Source: Malania oleifera
Taxonomy: Eukaryota; Streptophyta; Magnoliopsida; Santalales; Ximeniaceae
Length of the DNA: 64,000 bases
NCBI RefSeq assembly: GCF_029873635.1
Contig: NC_080425.1
Location: forward strand, 39,931,390 to 39,995,389
Reading direction: 5' to 3'
Shown here: positions 23,240 through 32,798 of the stretch, piece by piece
Numbering within the stretch: position 1 is the stretch's first letter
Layout of the letters: each line of letters starts with the position of its first letter
Notes under the pieces: model-generated
Database searches by the model: none
What the model was told of the DNA's origin: nothing
Seen by the model: the letters and a program-made list of their open reading frames with translations, nothing else
Position numbers and translations under genes: made by a program

Positions 23240-24750
23240 ATCCTCTCTTATAAGGTCGGTTGTACCACCAAACTAGCAAGATTTCCTTCCACAACCTCTA
23301 AGCCCAACCTTTCCAAGTCCATACAAATTTGATGTTGAACTCCCACTGCTGAGACTGACGCATCAACTGATTTCCGACTCAAAGCATTAGCTACCACATT
23401 TGCTTTTCCTGGGTGATAGCTAATGGTGCAGTCGTAGTCCTTTATCAACTCTAGACATCTACGCTACCTTATATTCAGCTCCTTCTAGGTGAAAATGTAC
23501 TTAAGACTTTTATGGTCGGTAAAAATCTCGCACCTTTCACTATACAGGTAGTGCCTCCAGATTTTCAATGCAAACACTACCACTGCTAATTCCATATCAT
23601 GTGTCAAGTAGTTCTTCTCGTACCCTTTGAGTTGATAAGAAGCATAAGCAATCACCTTTCCCTGCTGCATTAGAACACACCTAAGACCTTTCTTAGAGGC
23701 GTCACTATAGATAACAAATCCACCATCCCCAGATGGAATGGTCAGAACTAGAGCAGTAACCAGTCACTATTTCAGCTCCAAAAAACTCAGATCGCACTCA
23801 TCCGTCCTATCATATTTCACGTTCTTCCTCGTGAGTCATGTCAAAGGGCCAGAAAAATAGGAAAACCCTTCTATGAATCGTCGGTAGTATCCTACAAGAT
23901 CGAGAAAACTTCTGACCTCCTGAACATAAGAAAACTTCTGACCTCCTAAACATTCTTTGGCCTCCCCCAATCCACTATCGCTTCTATTTTACTTAGATCC
24001 ACTAATACTCCTTCTTTGGACACTACATGCCCTAGAAACACAATCTGTTCCAGCCAGAATTCGCATTTCTTCAGTTTAGCATATAACCTCTTTTCCCTGA
24101 GCATTTGCAATACCAATCTCAGATAAACTTCATGTTCTACAGTACTCCTAGATTACACTAGGATGTTATCTATAAATACCATGACAAATCGGTCTAAGTA
24201 TTCGTGAAAAACCATGTTCATCAGATTCATAAATACCGGCAGGTGCATTCATCAAATCGAAAGGCATAACCATAAATTCATAATGGTCATACCAGGTTTG
24301 AAAAGCTATCTTTGGGACGTTCTTCGCTTTCACCTTCAACTGGTGATACCCAGATCGTAAATCGATCTTAGAGAAGATTTGCATGCCTTGAAGCTGGTAA
24401 AAAAAATCATCAATCCTAGGTAGTGGGTATTTGTTCTTTATCGTCATCTTGTTAAGCTCTCTATAGTCCATGCACATCCTCATCGATCCATCATTCTTCT
24501 TTACAAATAACACTGGTGCTCCCTAGGATGAAACACTTGTCGAATATACCCCTTGTCTAGTAGCTCATGTAACTACTCCTTCAACTCTCTCAATTCTACT
24601 AGAGCCATACGATATGGAGCTTTCGATATTGGCACTGTACCTGATACCAACTCTATAACAAACTCCACCTCACGATCTGGAGGTAATCCTAGCAAGTCCT
24701 CTGGAAACAAAAGTTTTACCAAATATGATTTATGAATTGTTACATGTATA
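23240..24750 (-). pseudogene. gypsy reverse transcriptase and RNase H pseudogene
   Basis: RT begins (minus strand) with [16 protein letters not shown] and [14 protein letters not shown], then [26 protein letters not shown] and [16 protein letters not shown] small frameshift follows in FDLMNAPAG. The YIDD-type box reads FIDN (about 24165-24180), so one catalytic aspartate is lost, and a stop follows. The connection and RNase H segments (23670-23248: [47 protein letters not shown]) are recognisable but split by stops. A ~32-bp repeat (AAAACTTCTGACCTCCTGAAC) is tandemly duplicated near 23908-23965. Confidence 0.83.
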
Positions 24751-24764
24751 ACATGAAAATAGTC

Positions 24765-25198
24765 ATGTTGCCACACACTGATGTTAGTTTATTTCTCTTA
24801 CTGAGAGGTGTCTCACCCCCATCATATATAAACATTTCAGGGAACCCATATAGAAGAGCGGATAGAGCTCCGCAGCATTAGAAGTCAACTATTCTACACT
24901 GTCAGAAGGGTATGTTTTTATACTAGGGTTTGATGGATTTTTGGGTTATGACCCTAAAGCACATTTTGGTCCTTTTGGGTTGTGTATATGTATATGATAT
25001 GTTTGGTAAAACTCTGGTATTGTGTTGGTTGGATGACTTGAAATGTATATAATGGATGTTTTCTGCTACTTAGGTATCAGAGGTGTATGATAGGTGTATT
25101 CCTTGTACCCACGGGTTAGGGTGAATTATGTTTAAGGATATTATGAATGTTTTATGTGAAAAAAAATTATTATATGGTAAAATAGGTAGGTCATTACA
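24765..25198 (+). repeat. gypsy LTR fragment, plus orientation, between gag and RT
   Basis: It starts with CCACACACTGATG...CTTACTGAGAGGTGTCTCACCCCC, also seen in the LTRs at about 31220-31280 and 36315-36370, and ends TAGGTCATTACA, the usual end of these LTRs. It is in the opposite orientation to the element it interrupts and takes the place of the protease region. Only the 3' half of the LTR is present, so a target-site duplication cannot be tested. Confidence 0.7.
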
Positions 25199-26272
25199 TA
25201 AATGGTACCTGTGATTACATTACCAGCATTCTCTGTGTTGCCTTGGAGTCAGGGAATACACCCTAGCCTGGGTTGTACCCCCTTGTTGACCACCACACTG
25301 CGCCTGCGTATCTCCTATGTGTGGCTGCTATGGGGCTCTGTTGTTCCCTAACATGCGACAATATTTCACCAAATGTCCCTACTTACCACACCACAAACAA
25401 GCCCCATATGTCCTCCAACACTACCCAGAGTGCCCTTTACCACACGTAGGGCAACCACGATAGGATGTGGTGCTCTGAGATGTACCACTACTGCTCTTCT
25501 TCCAGTTGCCCTACCTTACACCAGAAGAAGAACTAGGAGGTTTTGGCCTCTTCTTCGGAACCTGGACCTTTGTGTCCTCTAGCAGACTCTCCTCTGCTAC
25601 AGTGGCTTTGTCTACCAGTGTAGCAAAGTTTTGCAACCGCAAGATCACTGTTTGCCTCTGGATCTTCTTATTCATACCCCTCTGAAACTTCTAGGCCTTC
25701 ATTGCCTCATCTGGTATCATGAATGGAGCAAATTGGGATAGCTCTTAGAATCTGGCAGCATACTACTACACTGTCAACGACTCCTGCATCAGACTCATGA
25801 ATTCCTCCGTCTTCGCGTTTTTGACCATGGCCAAAAGGTACCATTCAAAGACTAATTCCCTAAAACGGGCCCACGTCATCGCTACTAGTATCAGTCGATA
25901 CTCCTCCATCTTCTTTATCAACACCCACCACCTCTCTGCCTCCCCTTACAACTTGAACATTGCAAAGGTTACTTTATGCTTCTTTGTGCAATTCAAAACA
26001 TCCAGGATCTTCTCTATCTCCTAGATCCAATTCTCAGCTCGAATTGCATCTACTTTTCCAATGAAAACAAAAGGCTTCAATTTAGTGAACTGGTCAATGG
26101 AGCATCCCATCTTAGCTATGGGATGGTCTTGCCCCCTATTCGTTTGCACCACCTCAACCATAAGCTACTGTGCGAAATCTCGCAGTACACTCGTGGAGTC
26201 ACTAGCAGCCTCATGGCCGGCTCCCTCGCTACTATTGCCTCCCACGTTGGCAGTATTATCCATGGAATCCAT
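25199..26272 (-). pseudogene. gypsy gag pseudogene
   Basis: On the minus strand the frame opens at ATG 26272-26270 (MDSMDNTANVGGNSS) and shows a typical gypsy gag (FTKLKPFVFIGKVDAIRAENWI, GEAERWW, TWARFRELVFEWY, FQRGMNKKIQRQ). It ends with a CX2CX4HX4C zinc knuckle at 25399-25358 (CLWCGK-stop-GHLVKYC). About ten in-frame stops occur; most are TAG at positions where glutamine is usual, as in the knuckle. Overlapping open frames on the plus strand are shadows. Confidence 0.82.
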
Positions 26273-26640
26273 CGATTAGAAGCTTAATAACCTAAGTGTC
26301 AGCTAGTACTACAACACTATAGACTCATTTCCCTAAATCCACATTCTTAATATTTATGTACTCCAATAATTTAACATTCTCATTCTAACTCAAGTTTCGC
26401 CCTTCCACTCGGAAACAAAATCATTAATGGATTGCCATGATTTTTTGAACCTTTCGATTGATACAGAAAAGCACAGAAGTCTGTCAATGGATTTCTATCT
26501 CCAGGTATACAAAGCTAAACTCAAGATCTTATTTCCATCCTAAACTCTGGTATAGTCTAGTTTACCGAACCTAGCAACCTAAGTCCCGAGCATTTCCATA
26601 ACCAAGCAATGTGAACCATATCACACTTCCAGCTGGCTAA
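26273..26640 (-). other. 5' leader of the minus-strand gypsy element
   Basis: Non-coding stretch between the PBS and the gag start on the minus strand. Nothing else is recognised. Confidence 0.6.
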
Positions 26641-26655
26641 GGCTATAATACCAAC
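26641..26655 (-). other. Primer binding site of the minus-strand gypsy element
   Basis: The minus strand reads GTTGGTATTATAGCC directly after the LTR end (...GGCGTTACA). It resembles the tRNA-Met PBS TGGTATCAGAGC, with changes in the middle. Confidence 0.75.
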
Positions 26656-27545
26656 TGTAACGCCCCGACTTTTTATACGGCCTCAGAGTGCTACTACTCT
26701 TGTATAATACACCTGTCTTTGATAAACATACATATAAAACCCGCCATGAATAGGGACATACGAGTGTTTCCATACTGATCTATAATCTTATGCACAGTGG
26801 AAAACATAAACATCCATACGGAAATCTAAAAGACAAACCAGAGTTTCTAACTGTATCCTCAAATACGTACAATCATACTTAAAACATAACAAGTTCTTAC
26901 GATCCCCAAAAAAAGCATTCTGAACTGAGTCTATTACATAGACAAACACTTACATAAGCTAAACACAATACGACCCTCTAAGTCCCTCTATCAACTAGGA
27001 CCGACATCCTGCAGGACCTGAAAGAAAGGTTGTATGTTGTGGTGAGACACTTCTCATTAAGGTAGAAGATATTACATCAATGTGTGACCATACATATTCA
27101 AACTAGTAGAAAGCAGTTACATACATATATAGCATATCCTCAATACTGCAATATAGGAGATATATATACATAATTCCTACAATAGATGGTTTAGCATCAT
27201 AACAAGCGAGAGTTCCCAAGGTTAGGGTAGGGTACAAGCTCATACACTATACAATCCCTCCGCCCAGTACTCAAACCTGTGACTTTACCCATTTTAGTTT
27301 TTAAATCATGTATATGCATATTTAGAACACCGTCTAGCTTAGAAACAATAATAAAAAATGCCAACACTACCCCTTGGCTTTGAGTTGTGCAATTTACTAT
27401 AGTCTGATTGGAACCACCTAGTCTATTAATCCATCAGAGGCACACTCAAATCCAGCCAACTATCTCTAAACCCACACCATAAATTAGATGTGTGGTTGCA
27501 CTGTATCCAGAATATAGCAACGGAATCGCCCTTAAGGTTTTTAAG

Positions 27546-27658
27546 TCTTCATATATTGTTGAGCTTTTTAAGGCTCTCATATAACGGTGAGTTTTTTAAG
27601 GCTCTTTTATAACGGTGAGCTTTTTAAGGCTCTTATATAACAATGAGCATTTTAAGGC
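27546..27658. repeat. 28-bp minisatellite, four units
   Basis: Units close to TCTTTTATAACGGTGAGC plus TTTTTAAGGC are repeated at 27546, 27575, 27603 and 27631 with few changes, inside a gypsy LTR. Confidence 0.9.
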
Positions 27659-28539
27659 TCTAATAGTAACAAGCTATGGTTTCAAATATCATATATACAA
27701 TTTATGATAACACGAATTAACTTGTTTCACATTCATAAATCACCTATATAGTTCTAGTATTTTCACAAACTCATTCATTCATACTGTGGTATAAACCCGC
27801 ACACACATTCTCGGTTTAACCCTTTTCACATACAAAGCTTGGTTTATAATCGGCACCTGTTTTCCATATTTACTGATAGAAAAATGGAATACTAGTTCCC
27901 ATAGTTCGTAAACATATTTAAACAGATTCACATATTCCATTTCATATCATATGTCACACTCGTTTGGTCAAAATCCATTGTATAGTATATAACTCGAAAA
28001 ATAGCATTTAAACAGAAAAAAAGGGGTCCAAGCATCTCCTACATAAGTTTAATGCAAATAAAGAAGTTTTTAAAAGTTTGGAGATCATATGCCAAAACCC
28101 TCATTTTTACCAAAATCGTAAAACCGAAAAACTGACATTTTACCTGGTGAAACTTCGCTAATAAGCAGTCAATACGTGCATATAAACATAAGCTAACTTT
28201 TTATAGGTTTAGTTTTCTAAAGACTGATGTAAAAAAATCCCCTTACCTATTTTCGAATTTCGAAGCACAAACTATATGGCTCCTAAAACAGCGAACTGAG
28301 TTCTCAAAACCTACAAACCGAAGAACAGTACTTCAACACAATCCTATTTACTATAGATCTACCAAACCAAAAATGAACTTAGACCCTTAGCTTCATTTCG
28401 GGATGAAGCCCAGAAGTCCTCAAAACGAAGATCCAATCTGCTATAATCATAAAGGTTTTCCCCCTGATCCACATAGTATCGTCAGATCGTGGATTCGGGT
28501 GACGAACAACGAAGGATCGAAGAGAAAGAGGGAGAGAGA

Positions 28540-28592
28540 GAGTGTGTGTGTGTGTGTGTTCTCCGGTTCTAGAGAGAGAGAGAGAGAGAGAG
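28540..28592. repeat. (GT)n and (AG)n microsatellites in the gypsy LTR
   Basis: About ten GT units are followed, after CTCCGGTTCT, by about eleven AG units. Open frames over this stretch are compositional. Confidence 0.85.
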
Positions 28593-28884
28593 TTTTGAGT
28601 TTCTTCACCCTTAAGAAACCAAAAATGATATTTATAGACCCCTTGACCTGGTCAAACTTGTCGACGAGTGGTGCCTTCATCGACGAGCCATAGAAGGCTC
28701 TTCGTCGACGAACCCTTGTCCGATATTTTTCTTGTCGATTGAGATCTCTTCATCATTGAGGCTCTAAATTTCGACGATGAACCACAGAAGGGGCTTTGTT
28801 GATGAGAACCTTGGCTTCGTTAACGAAGCCTGCTAAAATTACCTTTTTACCTTTTTTCTTATTTTACGGGTTCGGGTCTCTACA

Positions 28885-29074
28885 TATATATGATATATGA
28901 ATACATATAAATACACACACACTACACACATAAACGTATATATAATATATGAATACATATAAATACATACACACTTATACACATTTAAATACATATATTC
29001 TAAAATATATATATACACACACTAATATATAAAATATAAATACACACACACACATATGTAAATGTACTTTCTAT

Positions 29075-29104
<30 letters not shown>
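28885..29104. repeat. TA/AC-rich low-complexity spacer
   Basis: It consists of imperfect ATACATATAAATACACAC repeats and ends with (TA)n. Positions 29057-29082 (TGTAAATGTACTTTCTATTGTGCA and flanks) are matched in reverse complement at about 36694-36715, on the other side of the LTR element 29105-36648. Confidence 0.8.
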
Positions 29105-29111
<7 letters not shown>

Positions 29112-29315
29112 ATCCAAAAATAAATAAAAATTTTAATTAATTAATTAATATTAATTAAATAATATAATAAAATATAATATAATATAATTATATATTAATA
29201 TAATATTTATATATATATATATATAAAGTTAACTTTCCTGAGGAAGCTTACTTTCTCAAGAAAGCAAAGAGAAGCTGAAGCTGCAGAGACTCTCTCTCTT
29301 ATCATGTCTCTCTTC

Positions 29316-29342
29316 TCGCCTTCCCTCTCTCTCTCTCTCTCC
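29316..29342. repeat. (TC)n microsatellite in element D 5' LTR
   Basis: A TC-rich run. The matching site in the 3' LTR (about 32257-32299) is about 20 TC units long, so the pair differs by repeat expansion. Confidence 0.75.
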
Positions 29343-29738
29343 TCATTTTCTTGGCGAGTTCTCAGTTGATTGAAGAACGAAAAATACCACTGGATTCCAT
29401 TCTCGACCACCAATATTTTAACCAGAGTGGATTCGTGATTAGGGCATCATAGGCACCACTCTTGGGATAAGGTAAATCCATACTCTCTTCAATTTCTCCT
29501 CAATATTTAGCTAAATGGATGATCGGACACCACCACAAGGCCCCAACTTCGATCCTTAGCAAGTTAATCAAAGCAAATTTTAGGTTTGGACTTCATAGGC
29601 ACCACTCCTGGGGTGAGGTAAGGGGAATAAATTATGTCAAGAATTTTTATAATTTAACCGATTAAATTGTAATATGATATTACATGAATTATATATACGT
29701 TTTTTTGAATATTTTAGCATATGGAAATTGGATTTTGG

Positions 29739-29740
<2 letters not shown>

Positions 29741-29788
<48 letters not shown>
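29741..29788. repeat. (TTA)n microsatellite in element D 5' LTR
   Basis: About 16 TTA units. The homologous run in the 3' LTR is at about 32745-32782. Confidence 0.85.
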
Positions 29789-29970
29789 GAGTTAATTAAA
29801 TTGGTGTTTGTGAGCCTAGGGATTTTATAATAATTGTTATTTTCAAAATTAATTGACTAAATTGAAGTATTTAATTAAATCAAAATTTTTTTGGGAATAT
29901 TTTGGAATTTAAATAAATTGCAAGGATTTGATGTATGATTTTTCATGAATTATTCAGGTATATGAAAATG

Positions 29971-30015
<45 letters not shown>

Positions 30016-30259
30016 GTGTATGTTGTAAAGGATTTTCTGAAAGAATTAAATGGATGAAAATAAAGATTTTGGGTATTATGTTATATTTTCTATAGGTAGT
30101 TTATTCAAGTATGATTAATACTCAAATCGTGTGGCATGAGATTAATTTGTTTTTATATATAATAAACTGAATGTGATTGCTGTGGTATAATTAATTGATA
30201 TGTTAATTGTTGTGGTATATTTAATTGATATGTTATGGTGTTGTGTTGTTGTTCATGTA

Positions 30260-30790
30260 AATTGTGATATAATGTTAGCAGTGATATGAGAAGGTCATTA
30301 TATCGTACTTGATATAAATCACGATATAACGTTGGCAGTGTTATAAGGAGGTCGTTATATCATCATTTATATAAATGGAGTAAAACGTTGGCAAAGGGAT
30401 GAGGAGTTCGTTTTACCGATTTACTATGAATAAGGTCTTGTGTGTTGTAACTATGGATGTCTGTTGTGAAGTACGTGCTGAGAACGATGGGGAGGGATGC
30501 CCCAAGAACCATGGAAAGCAAAGTACTTGTGCAGTATCCTGTGTGAATGTGAATGAAATATATAGTAAATGTGGTTATGTTGTGGTGTATTTAACTGATA
30601 TATTATGGTATTGTATTGTTATTCATGTAAATTGCGATATAATGTTGGCAGTGATATGTGGAGGTTGTTATATCGTACTTGATATAAATCGCGATATAAT
30701 GTTGACAGTGATAGGAGGAGGTCGTTATATGGTCATTTATATAAATGGGGTAAAACATTGGAAGTGGGATGAGGAGTTCATTTTACTGAT
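30260..30790 (+). repeat. Array of hairpin-forming units in the element D LTR
   Basis: Six units of about 40 bp have inverted arms such as GATATAATG/CATTATATC, GATATAACG/CGTTATATC and GTAAAACG/CGTTTTAC around a conserved loop (TTGGCAGTGATATGAGGAGGT-like). Three units form a block, and the block is repeated after about 370 bp. Homologous arrays are at 35365-35890 (3' LTR) and, in reverse orientation, at 50869-51018 in another LTR. Confidence 0.85.
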
Positions 30791-31565
30791 TTATTATGAA
30801 TAAGGTCTTGTGTGTTGTAACTGTGGTATTTTGTATGATTGAAGTGAGGTAAACTCTCCACCTGAGGGCTTGTTGAGTAAGGCAAGTGCCCTGATAGGTA
30901 TAAGTTGTAGCTGCACTTAGTCGAAATGGGCAAAGTTACATAAGGTTTCAGAGCAAAGGGGCGTTACTTGTATGGGCGTGTAAACTCCTCAATCCTCGGG
31001 AAACTATTGCTATAAATAATAGTGTATGTGAATTGAATGCATTGTGATTGTGAATATGTTGTGGTGTGATCTGTTATGGTCGATGTACTATGGTAATACG
31101 TGTGATATATGTGTATGTGGATTTCTGTGTTAGATGATGATGTATATGCGAGTAATGTCTGCAAGTGTTTGTTTAGTTATTAGTGAATAATTAAACTGTT
31201 ATATTTTGACTACACTAAAACTCATTGACAACACATTGATGATAATTTATACCATCCTTACTGAGAAGTGTCTCACCCCATCACTATCATATCATTTTTT
31301 AGATGTCATGAGAAGTATAATAGTAATCAGAGTGCGTAGTGGAAGCGTGGGTGGAATAGAAGGTCCTTGGTTAGAATTGTTAGTATTTTATTTATGTTTT
31401 GATGACCTCAAAACTGTATTGTGTATTGGGATTTTTATTGTAATAAATGTTAATTTTTAGTACTATAGTAATTGTTATGGAGATCTTTTGCTATTTTATT
31501 ATATGATATTAGAGATTTATTTTAAATAACACTCGGGACCCCAGTTTCAGGTTCTGGGCATCACA

Positions 31566-32079
31566 AGGTGGTATGAGAGCTTAGGAAATAGATTTCGTAG
31601 AAGAGGATTATTACTAGAGTATAGGTATGAATGGTGATCAGGATAGGAATAGGTAGATTAGGATACTCGTAGGAATTTTGAGTTTTGTTTTGTAGCATGA
31701 AGGCAGAAATCCCTTGATGGTCTTCTGTGATTTTCTGAAGTAGTCATGGGTTTAGAAAACCACGATAAATCCATCGATGATGATGTTTTGAGCAGAGAGA
31801 TGAGAACTTGAAATTAGAACTCGAAGATTTGGTTAGTTGATAGTGGGAAAAGTCTTTGAAGGAGAATTTTGGTAATTTAGGTGTTGTGATTTGACAGTTT
31901 GTGGTCAAGATGGGTGCTTGATGTTTTTAATTGAGGATTTAAATGTTAAGTAACGTATTTATGCATATTTGTGGAGTATATTGAAATTTGTGGTATGATG
32001 ATGGTCAAGTAATTTTAGGGTTACGTAAAATGACTGATTAGCAAATTTTGATGACGATATTTTTATAAGGAGGAGAGAA
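31566..32079 (+). other. Interior of element D: PBS-like site, non-coding DNA and PPT
   Basis: The PBS-like stretch AGGTGGTATGAGAGCTTAGG (31566-31585) resembles TGGTATCAGAGC. The rest has no long open frame and no retroviral motif. The end, TATAAGGAGGAGAGAA (to 32079), is purine-rich and directly precedes the 3' LTR start TGTAGTGATCC, as expected for a PPT. Confidence 0.75.
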
Positions 32080-32255
32080 TGTAGTGATCCAAAAAATAAT
32101 AATAATAATAATTAATTAATTAATTAATAATTATTAATAATATAATATAATATAATTATATATTAATGTAATATAATATAATATTTTATATATATATATA
32201 TATAAAGTTAACTTTCCTGAGGAACTTCCTTAGGAAAGCAAAAAGAAGCTGTAGA

Positions 32256-32302
<47 letters not shown>

Positions 32303-32744
32303 CGTCTTTCTTGTCTCTCTCTCTTCTTGCCTTCCCTCTCTTTCTCTCTCCTCATTTTCTTGGCGAGTTCTTGGTCGATTGAAGAACGAGAAATACCACT
32401 AGATTTCATTCTCGGTCGCCAATATTTTAACCGGAGTGGATTCATGATTAGGGCATCATAGGCACCACTCCTGGGATACGGTAAATCTCTCTCTTCAATT
32501 TTCTCCTAATATTCAGTCAAATTAACGATTGAACACCACCACAGGGTCTCGACTTCAATCCTTAGCAAGTTAATCAGAGCAGATTTTAGTTTTAGACTTT
32601 CTAGGCACCACTCCTGGGGTGAGGTAAGGGAAATAAATTATGTCAATAATTTTTATAATTTAACCGATTAAATTGTAATATGAGATTACAAGAATTATAT
32701 ATACATTTTTCTAAATATTTTGGCATATGGAAATTGGAAATTGG

Positions 32745-32782
<38 letters not shown>

Positions 32783-32798
32783 GAGTTAATTAAATTAG

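Larger units (their letters stand above)
22096..28884 (-). mobile_element. Chromovirus-type Ty3/gypsy retrotransposon on the minus strand, one LTR present
   Basis: Reading right to left, it has an LTR (28884-26656), a PBS-like site, gag, RT, RNase H and integrase, the gypsy pol order. The RT and integrase motifs resemble Tekay/Del-type plant elements ([55 protein letters not shown]). A plus-strand LTR fragment lies between gag and RT, in the place of most of the protease. The left end is lost: after DPSHVL at about 22096 the sequence becomes Athila/Tat-like. Stops and substitutions throughout show it is dead. Confidence 0.85.
26656..28884 (-). repeat. 5' LTR of the minus-strand gypsy element
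   Basis: In plus orientation it begins TGTAACGCCCCGAC and ends TTCGGGTCTCTACA, so both termini are present (2229 bp). It shares a block with the LTR at 49690 (ACCTGAAA...GGTGAGACACTTCTCATTAAGG). It contains a 28-bp minisatellite (27546-27658), GT and GA microsatellites (28540-28592), and at 28660-28810 a cluster of about eight TCGTCGACGAA-like palindromes near the U3 start. Confidence 0.85.
29105..31565 (+). repeat. 5' LTR of element D
   Basis: It begins TGTAGTGATCC and ends TTCTGGGCATCACA, and aligns along its length with 32080-32798 plus 34886-36648. It contains TC, TTA and TA microsatellites and a tandem duplication with a period of about 370 bp (30240-30830). Within that duplication lie six hairpin-forming units of about 40 bp (see findings). 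Near 31256 it carries the CTTACTGAGAAGTGTCTCACCCC block common to the gypsy LTRs here. Confidence 0.85.

Noticed and set aside
25797..26287. Plus-strand frames of 72-103 codons
   Set aside because: They are antisense to the gypsy gag. The minus strand has the gag motifs and the zinc knuckle.
28403..28693. Frames of 77 and 96 codons on both strands over GT and GA repeats
   Set aside because: They are produced by microsatellites within the gypsy LTR. There is no conserved sequence.
30399..30803. A 134-codon frame in the LTR of element D
   Set aside because: It lies wholly in the tandemly duplicated LTR block. The matching 3' LTR frame is broken, and no domain is seen.
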